A stretch of DNA of 7,808 bases from Vibrio madracius (GCA_000695745.1 ASHK01000352.1:1-7808), one strand, 5' to 3'. Positions 1 through 6,122 are shown, counted from the first letter of the stretch. Made by a program: numbers and translations. Notes: generated by a model not told the origin, from the letters alone.

Positions 1-1373
1 GCAAGCTTATCTTCGTTGGTTTCGTTTGTGTCTCTCGCTCGCGCTTTTTCTAATAGGTCGGTAAAGTAGTGTCTTAGTGAATAAAGCATGATTAAGCTTG
101 GAATCACCATTAGCGCAGTGATTATGAAGAAGAGCGCCCAATCATTCAAAGCATCAACCAACTCACCACTAAAAGACGCAAGTGTCGTTCTACCAAAATT
201 GCCTAAAGACGCCAATAAAGCGTACTGCGTTGCAGAGAAAGCTTGCCCGGTTAAAACGGTAAGGAATGACACAAAAGCGACCGTGGAAAACGCGGTGGTA
301 AAGTTATCCACGAGAATGGTTGCCAAGAATAAGTGCTCATTCGGACCTACTTTAGCGATCCATGCAAACATTAGGTTACTGGCACTCATGGCGATACCGC
401 CGATCATTAATCCTTTTACAATGCCAAAACGTACATTGAACATACTGCCTAGCAGGGTAAACAAGATGGTCGCACCCCAACCAATCAATTTAGAGTAGTA
501 ACCAATCTGTTCATTGCTGAAACCGATTTCTTTGTAGAATGGGATGGACATTCTGCCTAAGAAGGCTTCGCCAATCTTGAACAAGAAAACGAACAACAAC
601 AAGGTGATGGCAACCTGAACACCATTGCGACGGAAGAAGTCGAGAAAAGGCTCTATGACGGTAACGGACAGCCAGCTAAGAATTGGGCTACCTACCACTT
701 TTTCATGACGCTTCTCAGCTTCAGCTTGCAATTGGTCACGCGCAGTTTTCGGTTCTCCTACCAAAAGCGTAAATAGCATTAAAATGGCGACGATGCCGGC
801 CATGCCGTAATAAACACCATTCCAACCCATTGAATCTGCATTGGTAAAAGCTAAGTAACCTGGCAGCGAATAACCTGTCCACCATCCAATGACTGCCATC
901 GCTGATGCTTGCGGGAGCTTGCTAGCCTGTGATTTTGGGAAGGTATCAATACGAAAAGCATCGATAGCAATATCCTGTGTCGCTGACGAAATGGCGATGC
1001 ATAAGGCAAGCATTGAGGTAAACATTAAGTCATTAGCTGGATTCACGCCAGCGATGAACAATGTGGCGACGAGAATAAAACTTTGACACAAGAATATCCA
1101 ACTACGACGTTGGCCGAGAGCACGATGTAATATAGGGAGCTTAACTCTATCAACCAAAGGTGCCCACAAGAAGTTGATCGCATACACGGCGAAGACAGAA
1201 CCAAAATAGCCGATAGCAGCACGGGTTAAACCTGCATCTTTAAGCCATCCAGACATGTTTGAACCAATCAAGACCCACGGAAAGCCACTCGAACACCCAA
1301 GCATAAAGACCCAAAGTAGTCGTTTATCCCAGTAACTTTTGACGGTATCTAACCATGTCATTTTTTGTTCCAC
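1..1373 (-). CDS. ampG: AmpG muropeptide permease (MFS), C-terminus cut by window edge
   Basis: Inner-membrane transporter that brings anhydro-muropeptides (GlcNAc-anhMurNAc peptides) from periplasm to cytoplasm for peptidoglycan recycling; in species with inducible AmpC this import feeds beta-lactamase induction. The reading frame stays open for 457 codons to the left edge with no stop. I read an N-terminus with WLDTVKSYWDKRLLWVFMLG, then hydrophobic helices, the AmpG hallmark ATQDIAIDAFRID near residues 130-145, and mid-protein EPFLDFFRRNG and FKIGEAFLGRMSIPF. The visible end is a charged tail (EKARARDTNETNEDKL), so only a few residues are probably missing. I chose the GTG at 1373-1371 because an AAGGAG ribosome binding site (1386-1381) sits 7 bases upstream; an in-frame ATG at 1361 is an alternative. 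It is the last visible gene of the yajG-ppiA-ampG run but lies behind a terminator-like hairpin. Confidence 0.95.
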   Translation of the reverse strand, partial: MEQKMTWLDTVKSYWDKRLLWVFMLGCSSGFPWVLIGSNMSGWLKDAGLTRAAIGYFGSVFAVYAINFLWAPLVDRVKLPILHRALGQRRSWIFLCQSFILVATLFIAGVNPANDLMFTSMLALCIAISSATQDIAIDAFRIDTFPKSQASKLPQASAMAVIGWWTGYSLPGYLAFTNADSMGWNGVYYGMAGIVAILMLFTLLVGEPKTARDQLQAEAEKRHEKVVGSPILSWLSVTVIEPFLDFFRRNGVQVAITLLLFVFLFKIGEAFLGRMSIPFYKEIGFSNEQIGYYSKLIGWGATILFTLLGSMFNVRFGIVKGLMIGGIAMSASNLMFAWIAKVGPNEHLFLATILVDNFTTAFSTVAFVSFLTVLTGQAFSATQYALLASLGNFGRTTLASFSGELVDALNDWALFFIITALMVIPSLIMLYSLRHYFTDLLEKARARDTNETNEDKL

Positions 1374-1380
1374 AATTACG

Positions 1381-1386
1381 CTCCTT
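1381..1386 (-). promoter_or_regulatory. Ribosome binding site of ampG
   Basis: AAGGAG on the minus strand, 7 bases before a GTG codon. It decides the GTG start at 1373 over the in-frame ATG at 1361. Confidence 0.75.
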
Positions 1387-1406
1387 GTGAAGGGGTAGCC
1401 ATTAAG

Positions 1407-1437
1407 AAAATGAGAGAGGAAATCCTCTCTCATTTTT
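1407..1437 (-). terminator. Strong intrinsic terminator between ppiA and ampG
   Basis: A perfect 14-bp inverted repeat (1407-1420 with 1423-1436; core GAGAGGA/TCCTCTC) with a 2-base centre, flanked by A-run and T-run arms, so it could terminate in either direction. On the minus strand it begins 5 bases after the restored ppiA stop at 1443 and its U-tract ends about 20 bases before the ampG ribosome binding site. It therefore probably ends the yajG-ppiA message and limits read-through into ampG. Confidence 0.85.
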
Positions 1438-1442
1438 GTGTG

Positions 1443-1989
1443 TTATTCAGTAACACGTTGTATTTTAGTGATGACAATTGGCTCTAATGGAACGTCTCGC
1501 ATTCCACGAACACTTCGGGTTGGCTTTTGTGCCATCTTTTGAACGACATCAAACCTTCACGACCTGACCAAAGACAGCATAACCAGGATTAGTCACGCTG
1601 TAATTTAGGAAGTCATTATCCACGAAGTTAATAAAGAACTGGCGTGTCGCTGAGTTTGGATCTTGAGTTCTTGCCATTGCAATCGTTGCGGCGTCATTGT
1701 CTAATCCATTCGATGCTTCGTTTTTGATCGGAGCATTGACGGGTAATCGATTGAACTTACTATCAAAACCGCCGCCTTGCGCCATAAATCCAGGAATAAC
1801 ACGATGGAATTGGCTGTCGACATAACTGCCATCGTCAACATATTTTAAGAAGTTTTCTACCGTGACCGGGGCTTTCTCTTGGTTAAGTTCCACCACGAAT
1901 GAGCCTAAATTGGTTTCGACTTCTACCTTTGGTCCAGCAAAAACGCTGGTGGCGATTAGTGCTAGGGAGGCAACAAGTGTTTTCATCAT
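1443..1989 (-). CDS. ppiA: Periplasmic peptidyl-prolyl cis-trans isomerase (cyclophilin), frameshifted near C-terminus
   Basis: Cyclophilin-type PPIase that catalyses proline isomerisation during folding of exported proteins. MMKTLVASLALIATSVFA is a Sec signal peptide with a likely cleavage before GPKVEVET, so the mature enzyme is periplasmic. Cyclophilin landmarks follow in order: FHRVIPGFMAQGGGFD (holding the catalytic Arg), NEASNGL, IAMART, QFFIN and GYAVFGQV. The first frame stops at 1549 after VVKV, but the expected C-terminus (DVVQKMAQKPTRS..DVPLEPIVITKI) continues in another frame to a TAA at 1443. Family alignment (VVKG-x-DV) suggests two bases are missing from the AAA/CC runs at 1551-1555; restored length is about 182 aa, close to E. 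coli PpiA. The start ATG shares one base with the yajG stop (TAATG), implying translational coupling; a second ATG follows at once. The symbol rests on similarity and the signal peptide. Confidence 0.9.
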
Positions 1990-2558
1990 TAGAAACGTTC
2001 CTTCATGTAGTCTTGTAGCTCAGTATCGTTAGCAATTTCTTTTAGCACAAGGTTCACAGTATCATTTAGAACTGTTTCGATCTCTTCATTAGAGGCGCTC
2101 ATTAAACCAGAGCGTTTCGCAGTACCTGTATAAGTTTTTACCAATTTTCCTTTGCTGTTTTCTGCCGTGAGCTCGAGTATGACGGTCGCATTCATGTCAT
2201 TCTCCATAACAGTATGTTTGACTGAAACCAGCGCTTCTTGGATTTCGACTTTTAGTGTGTTCTTACTGTTAACAGTAACTTGGTAACCTTCGGCCGAAAA
2301 TTGATTGACGAGAGCGTTTTCAATCTCGATACGCACGTTTTGTCTAGCATGAACTGGAGTGATATTGGCACGACCGTTATCCAGCAGTGCTACGTACTGC
2401 GCGGTACGCACGTCTTGGCTAGAAATAGACATAGATTTGCCTTCGACGATCTTAGCGGCACTGGTCGCAGCGGTAGGCGCAAAATTAATCTGTTCTTTTT
2501 GAGGACTTGCACATGCTGCAAGTAAAACGACTGAAGCCGCCAGAACGAGCTTTTTCAT
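1989..2558 (-). CDS. yajG: YajG-family outer-membrane lipoprotein
   Basis: Predicted lipoprotein of 189 aa. MKKLVLAASVVLLAAC is a lipoprotein signal peptide with lipobox LAAC, so Cys-16 would be lipidated; Ala follows at +2, not Asp, which favours sorting to the outer membrane. The mature part is soluble, alpha/beta in character, with no catalytic motif that I recognise. Length and the position between bolA-side genes and ampG match E. coli yajG (about 192 aa), which also lies in a bolA-yajG-ampG neighbourhood; the molecular role of the family is not established. AAGGA (2570-2566) lies 7 bases before the ATG. Its stop overlaps the ppiA start, making a two-gene unit. The family call is from length, lipobox and context plus general resemblance, so it is firmer than any functional statement. 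Confidence 0.82.
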   Translation of the reverse strand: MKKLVLAASVVLLAACASPQKEQINFAPTAATSAAKIVEGKSMSISSQDVRTAQYVALLDNGRANITPVHARQNVRIEIENALVNQFSAEGYQVTVNSKNTLKVEIQEALVSVKHTVMENDMNATVILELTAENSKGKLVKTYTGTAKRSGLMSASNEEIETVLNDTVNLVLKEIANDTELQDYMKERF

Positions 2559-2578
2559 TGATTATTCCTTTTCACACT

Positions 2579-2606
2579 CTTCAAAATGATGAGTAAAGTT
2601 TTGAAG
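2579..2606 (-). repeat. Inverted repeat (hairpin) in the yajG leader
   Basis: CTTCAAAA (2579-2586) and TTTTGAAG (2599-2606) form a perfect 8-bp stem with a 12-base loop in the presumed 5' untranslated region of yajG. It ends 8 bases before the yajG ribosome binding site. It is A+T rich, so the predicted stability is modest. Confidence 0.4.
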
Positions 2607-2684
2607 CCAATAAAGACTTCACGATAAATCTTATCCGATTCTTGTTAGACTGCATGACTATGAACAGCAACAATGACTCAAACT

Positions 2685-3815
2685 TTACTTAGTTGCCTGT
2701 AAAATAACAAATTTGGCGTTAGATGCGACAAGTTTTACATTGTGTTTGCCAAAGAGTCGCGCCAGCTTTTTATCGTAGCCTAGGTGGCGATTGCCGATAA
2801 CCATTAATTCCCCTGTGTCTCGAAGAACTTGCTTAGCATCACAGAACATCTGCCATGCAATGTGATCAGTGACGGCTTGTTGCTGATGGAAAGGGGGATT
2901 ACACACCACCAAGTCTTGGCTATTTGGTGCAAATCCGTCGAGGCAATTATTAGCAACGAAATGACAGTCTTCGCTGTTGATTTGGTTCAAGGCAAAGTTA
3001 TGATGCGCAGATTTCACGGCCATATAGCTTTCATCAACCGCAGTAACATTGGCTTGAGGGTTGAGCTGTTTGAGTTTGAGCGTTAGTACGCCGTTGCCAC
3101 AGCCCAAATCAACAATGTCCTGATATTTGCTGTCGCTTTTGAGGTGCTCGAGGATGAATCGGGCACCCAAATCTAAACTCTCTCCTGAATACACGTTAGG
3201 TAGGTTAGCAAGTAGCAACTTGTGCTCTTCAACTGGCCACGTTGTGTAGGGTTCGACCGTGTCTTTATAAGCACTATTGAGCTCTGAAAATACCAGACGA
3301 TGCTTTTTCCAAGCCAGTGATGTTGTGGTATGTCCCGCATATTTTTCAAAAATTTTCAGAGTAGAACTATGAATTTCTTTTGCTTTATTGACGGCAACAA
3401 GCGAACAGCTACCTTGATACTTGGAGGCAATTTGGTTGAGCTGCCATGTTAGGTAGCGATTGTTGCGAGGAATTTGCATCAACACGATATCTGCCTGTTG
3501 CGGCCACTGGTCAGTGGAAGCGCGAAGATCAATAGGCTGACATTGATTATGCTCTAAGTTACGCTTAATACCCTGATGGGAAATAAATGAATCACTGATG
3601 GTTGTGACTTGATGTTGCTCTGAAAGCCAGCAACTTAGCGCACCAAAACTGTCATTAAGAATCAATATGTTAGAGTTGTTAGGTAATCCTAATTCTTCAA
3701 CGTGTTGAATCAGATATTCGTCGCCAGCATCCCAAGCTTGCAGTTGTTCATTGCTAAGTTTGGGGAAGCGAAATAGCGAATAAGAGCGGTCAAAAAGGTG
3801 TAATTCAGTCTTCAT
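2685..3815 (-). CDS. rlmG: 23S rRNA (guanine-1835-N2)-methyltransferase RlmG
   Basis: SAM-dependent cytoplasmic enzyme that makes m2G1835 in 23S rRNA. From the ATG at 3815 the protein has 376 aa, close to the 378 aa of E. coli RlmG (YgjO). It has the family's two-part build: a degenerate N-terminal methyltransferase-like half (residues 1 to about 190) and a catalytic C-terminal half with the SAM-binding motif DLGCGNG (about 236-242), acidic AVDES (about 259-263) and the substrate motif NPPFH (about 306-310). The stretch after NPPFH (QQQAVTDHIAWQMF..GNRHLGY) favours RlmG over its relative RsmC. A TTG codon at 3854 extends the frame by 13 residues, but those residues (MSKYNHCHQITAI) do not look like the family start. 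Neither start has a good Shine-Dalgarno site. It is divergent from bolA and 126 bases upstream of yajG. Confidence 0.9.
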   Translation of the reverse strand: MKTELHLFDRSYSLFRFPKLSNEQLQAWDAGDEYLIQHVEELGLPNNSNILILNDSFGALSCWLSEQHQVTTISDSFISHQGIKRNLEHNQCQPIDLRASTDQWPQQADIVLMQIPRNNRYLTWQLNQIASKYQGSCSLVAVNKAKEIHSSTLKIFEKYAGHTTTSLAWKKHRLVFSELNSAYKDTVEPYTTWPVEEHKLLLANLPNVYSGESLDLGARFILEHLKSDSKYQDIVDLGCGNGVLTLKLKQLNPQANVTAVDESYMAVKSAHHNFALNQINSEDCHFVANNCLDGFAPNSQDLVVCNPPFHQQQAVTDHIAWQMFCDAKQVLRDTGELMVIGNRHLGYDKKLARLFGKHNVKLVASNAKFVILQATK

Positions 3816-3865
3816 AATTGCTGTGATTTGGTGACAATGGTTGTATTTTGACAAAATCTTGGAAC

Positions 3866-3881
3866 TTTCGCCAAGGCGAAA
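3866..3881. repeat. Short inverted repeat in rlmG-bolA spacer
   Basis: TTTCGCC-AA-GGCGAAA is a perfect 7-bp inverted repeat with a 2-base centre in the divergent intergenic region, 12 bases outside the TTG alternative start of rlmG. It could be a protein-binding site or a hairpin in the rlmG leader; nothing in the sequence distinguishes these. Confidence 0.4.
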
Positions 3882-3908
3882 ATGATTTAAGGGAAGATTA
3901 TTGATTAA

Positions 3909-3926
3909 GTAAAGTATATACTTTAC
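3909..3926. promoter_or_regulatory. Perfect 18-bp palindrome, candidate operator and divergent promoter core
   Basis: GTAAAGTATATACTTTAC reads identically on both strands. It lies between rlmG and bolA, 41 bases before the bolA ATG. It contains TATACT, a good -10 hexamer, on each strand (3917-3922 plus, 3918-3913 minus), so it could be the -10 of both divergent promoters, an operator, or both. No good -35 is visible at the usual distance on either side (AAGATT for bolA; ATTTTT for rlmG). A poor -35 would be compatible with an activator or sigma-S, which is known to drive bolA in E. coli. The role is inferred. Confidence 0.5.
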
Positions 3927-3956
3927 CGCCTAAATAAAAATAAATAGTTACAGCCC

Positions 3957-3963
3957 AAGGAAG
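3957..3963 (+). promoter_or_regulatory. Ribosome binding site of bolA
   Basis: AAGGAAG, with AAGGA ending 6 bases before the ATG at 3968. It supports that start, which also matches the family N-terminus. Confidence 0.7.
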
Positions 3964-3967
3964 TAAG

Positions 3968-4275
3968 ATGATTCAACAAACCATCGAGCAGAAGCTCCAT
4001 CAAACTTTCAATCCCACACATTTAGACGTTCGCAATGAAAGTAACATGCACAATGTTCCGCCTGGCTCAGAGAGTCATTTTAAGGTCATTATCGTGAGTG
4101 ATAGTTTCAATGGTGAGCGTCTTATTGCAAGGCACCGTAAAGTCAATTCGGTTCTAGCGGATGAGCTAGCAGGCCTGTTCATGCCTTAGCAATTCATACT
4201 TATACACCGGAAGAGTGGAAAAAAGAGAGCCAGCTTGCTCCAGACAGTCCTAACTGCGCAGGCGGCGGTAAATAG
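3968..4275 (+). CDS. bolA: BolA family regulator, frameshifted
   Basis: BolA is a small cytoplasmic protein that pairs with monothiol glutaredoxin to bind an iron-sulfur cluster, and in E. coli acts as a stress-induced transcription regulator affecting cell shape. The N-terminal part ([14 protein letters not shown].., then [17 protein letters not shown], then [12 protein letters not shown] and LADELAG) is typical BolA. The first frame then ends early at a TAG (4187-4189) after 73 residues. In the -1 frame the expected C-terminus [18 protein letters not shown] continues to TAG at 4273-4275. Adding back one C in the CC at 4174-4175 gives about 102 aa, normal for the family. The unrestored product would lack the conserved VHAL.HTYT segment, including a conserved His implicated in cluster binding. 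It is divergent from rlmG, and the nearest downstream gene is nqrA about 500 bases away, so it is probably monocistronic. Confidence 0.92.
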
Positions 4276-4310
4276 CTCTATACTCTTTCTAGTTTTGGTG
4301 CAGGTCATTG

Positions 4311-4331
4311 CGTCGAGATAACAACTCGACG
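4311..4331 (+). repeat. Inverted repeat after bolA, possible weak terminator
   Basis: CGTCGAG (4311-4317) and CTCGACG (4325-4331) form a perfect 7-bp G+C-containing stem with a 7-base loop, 35 bases after the bolA stop. No T-run follows, so it would be a weak or factor-assisted terminator, or an RNA 3'-end stabiliser. Confidence 0.35.
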
Positions 4332-4381
4332 AGTTAGCGATAAATCTTAGTTATCTATGCATAAGTATTTGAAGATGCAGC

Positions 4382-4397
4382 TACCACTTTAGTGGTA
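4382..4397. repeat. Near-palindrome TACCACT-TT-AGTGGTA
   Basis: A 7-bp perfect inverted repeat with a 2-base centre, about 23 bases before the TATAAT at 4420. The spacing suggests an operator rather than an RNA hairpin, because the loop would be too tight. Binding partner unknown. Confidence 0.35.
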
Positions 4398-4634
4398 AAT
4401 TATTAACAGCGTTTCAACATATAATGTTATGTGATTTTGTTAGTGAGTAATGTTTCAGGATATGAATGGAGCAATAGCTTATTTTCAAAAGGGTTAATAA
4501 GACTTTGTGCGATTGGTCAAAGTTATACATATTCGCAACCCTAGAGATAGCAAAAGTTTCGAAATAATGACCCCTTTGCAGGGATTCATCATGGCATCCA
4601 CTTTGCAAATGATGCTAAACTACCGCACCAGAAA

Positions 4635-4725
4635 AATCTCGCAGTGATTCTATGACGAGATTGTTAAAGTGATGTTGCTGCCTTGGTGGTGCTAAACCAA
4701 GGCTAGACACTCAATGTCGTGTCTA
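4635..4725 (+). promoter_or_regulatory. Three consecutive hairpins in the putative nqr leader
   Basis: Hairpin 1: AATCTCG (4635-4641) with CGAGATT (4656-4662), loop 14. Hairpin 2: GCCTTGGT (4680-4687) with ACCAAGGC (4696-4703), loop 8. Hairpin 3: TAGACAC (4704-4710) with GTGTCTA (4719-4725), loop 8, starting on the very next base after hairpin 2. All stems are perfect. None is followed by a T-run, so they are not plain terminators. If the nqr promoter lies upstream, they would be a structured 5' leader ending 54 bases before the ATG; if it lies within them, they could be operator sites. Confidence 0.45.
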
Positions 4726-4779
4726 TATGTTACGCAATTTTAAAGAATCTTTTTCCCGATAAAAGTAGTGCAAGTGCGT

Positions 4780-6119
4780 ATGATTACAATAAAGAAGGGC
4801 TTGGATCTTCCTATCGCAGGAACTCCATCCCAGGTGATTAATGATGGTAAGTCCATCACTAAAGTCGCCTTGCTTGGCGAAGAGTACGTGGGTATGCGTC
4901 CAACAATGCATGTTCGCGTGGATGATGAAGTGAAAAAAGGTCAAGTTCTTTTTGAAGACAAAAAGAATCCTGGCGTGAAATTCACTTCTCCAGCAAGCGG
5001 TAAGGTTATTGAAGTTAACCGTGGCGCGAAGCGTGTCCTACAATCTGTTGTGATTGAAGTGGCAGGCGACGAGCAAGTTACTTTCGATAGCTACACAGCT
5101 GACCAATTAGCAGGTCTTGATCGCGATGTGATCAAAACTCAGCTGGTTGATTCAGGTATGTGGACTGCGTTGCGTACTCGTCCGTTTAGCAAGGTACCGG
5201 CGATCGATTCAACGACTCAAGCGATTTTCGTAACTGCAATGGATACTAATCCACTTGCGGCTGAGCCAGAGTTGATTATCAATGAGCAAAAAGAAGCGTT
5301 CGTTGCAGGTCTTGACATTCTGTCTAAACTGACAGATGGCAAAGTCTACGTCTGCAAAAAAGGAACGAGTCTGCCTCGTTCAACTCAATCCAATGTAGAA
5401 GAGCATGTTTTCAATGGTCCTCATCCAGCGGGTTTAGTTGGCACTCACATGCATTTCCTATATCCAGTTGGCGTTAATAACGTTGCTTGGAGCATTAATT
5501 ATCAAGATGTGATTGCATTCGGTAAGCTCTTCACCACAGCGAAATTTATACAGACCGTGTGATTTCACTTGCTGGCCCAGTGGTAAACAACCCACGACTA
5601 GTCAGAACTCAAATTGGTGCAAGCCTAGAAGATGTGACTAATAATGAGCTAATGCCAGGTGAAGTACGAATCATTTCTGGTTCTGTGCTATCTGGTACTC
5701 AAGCGACTGGACCACATGCTTATCTTGGTCGTTACCATCAACAAGTTTCTGTATTGCGCGAAGGTCGTGATAAAGAACTATTTGGTTGGGCTACACCAGG
5801 TAAGAACAAATTCTCGGTTACTCGTTCATTCCTAGGTCACCTATTCAAAGGTCAGTTGTTCAATATGACAACAACGACTAACGGTAGTGATCGTGCAATG
5901 GTTCCAATTGGCAACTACGAAAAAGTAATGCCGCTAGATATGGAACCAACGTTATTACTTCGTGATTTATGTGCTGGCGATCAAGACAGTGCTCAACGTC
6001 TTGGTGCTCTAGAGCTAGACGAAGAAGATTTAGCGTTATGTACCTTTGTTTGTCCAGGTAAGTACGAATATGGTCAACTCCTACGTGAGTGCCTAGACAA
6101 GATTGAGAAGGAAGGGTAA
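4780..6119 (+). CDS. nqrA: Na+-translocating NADH:quinone oxidoreductase subunit A, frameshifted
   Basis: Cytoplasmic-face, membrane-associated subunit of Na+-NQR, the complex that couples NADH oxidation and ubiquinone reduction to sodium export; NqrA packs on NqrB near the quinone site. The start [14 protein letters not shown] at 4780 matches the family; in-frame GTGs at 4768 and 4774 are less likely, and no clear Shine-Dalgarno site is seen. A lipoyl/biotinyl-like fold appears at about residues 38-76 ([18 protein letters not shown].. SGKV), with GPHPAG and [10 protein letters not shown] at about 213-230. The first frame ends at 5560-5562 after KLFTT plus AKFIQTV. Adding one G at the single G at 5539 restores [18 protein letters not shown] and runs on to TAA at 6117-6119, giving 446 aa, the V. 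cholerae NqrA length. The rest ([36 protein letters not shown]) is intact. nqrB begins 3 bases after the stop. Confidence 0.96.
6108..6116 (+). promoter_or_regulatory. Ribosome binding site of nqrB inside the nqrA 3' end
   Basis: AAGGAAGGG overlaps the last nqrA codons and lies 6 bases before the nqrB ATG at 6123. This is a strong site supporting coupled translation of nqrA and nqrB. Confidence 0.75.
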
Positions 6120-6122
6120 TCC

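Larger units (their letters stand above)
4276..4779. other. 504-base bolA-nqrA intergenic region
   Basis: No convincing gene; the short open frames here have no start signal or family likeness. It holds inverted repeats at 4311-4331 and 4382-4397, a perfect TATAAT at 4420-4425 without a good -35, two CTTTGCA direct copies (4574-4580, 4601-4607), and three hairpins at 4635-4725 just before nqrA. The nqr promoter and any regulatory sites should lie in this stretch, but I cannot place the promoter with confidence. Confidence 0.6.

Noticed and set aside
88..1086. Plus-strand open frames at 88-498 and 889-1086
   Set aside because: They lie opposite the continuous, family-matching ampG frame and have no ribosome binding site or recognisable protein; they are antisense shadows.
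1545..1556. Programmed +1 frameshift in ppiA at GTT TGA, with AAGG upstream, reminiscent of prfB
   Set aside because: The slip codon GTT would re-pair poorly on TTT, AAGG is too close to act as the prfB-type spacer element, and the +1 product would be one residue shorter than the family consensus at this site. Missing bases fit better.
2280..3086. Plus-strand frames at 2280-2525 and 2829-3086
   Set aside because: They are antisense to yajG and rlmG, which have clear family features; no independent support.
4420..4425. TATAAT as the nqr promoter -10
   Set aside because: The hexamer is perfect but the -35 region is poor (AAATTA-like) and it would imply a ~350-base leader. Kept only as a note in the intergenic entry.
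4574..4615. CTTTGCA direct repeats and GCATC/GATGC arms as a REP-like or mobile-element relic
   Set aside because: Only two 7-base copies and 5-bp arms, with no target duplication or wider symmetry; within chance expectation for an A+T-rich spacer.
4414..4944. Minus-strand open frames at 4414-4608 and 4723-4944
   Set aside because: No start signals or family likeness; the second overlaps the well-supported nqrA start. Treated as chance frames.
5536..5552. Programmed -1 frameshift in nqrA at AAATTTA (slippery-heptamer-like)
   Set aside because: The zero frame reads AAA TTT A, which is the wrong phase for X XXY YYZ slippage, and known Vibrio NqrA proteins are encoded by one frame. The repaired protein is explained exactly by one missing G.
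5559..6119. Separate 186-aa gene starting at 5559
   Set aside because: It is the C-terminal part of NqrA; its GTG is simply codon 261 of the restored gene, and no ribosome binding site precedes it.
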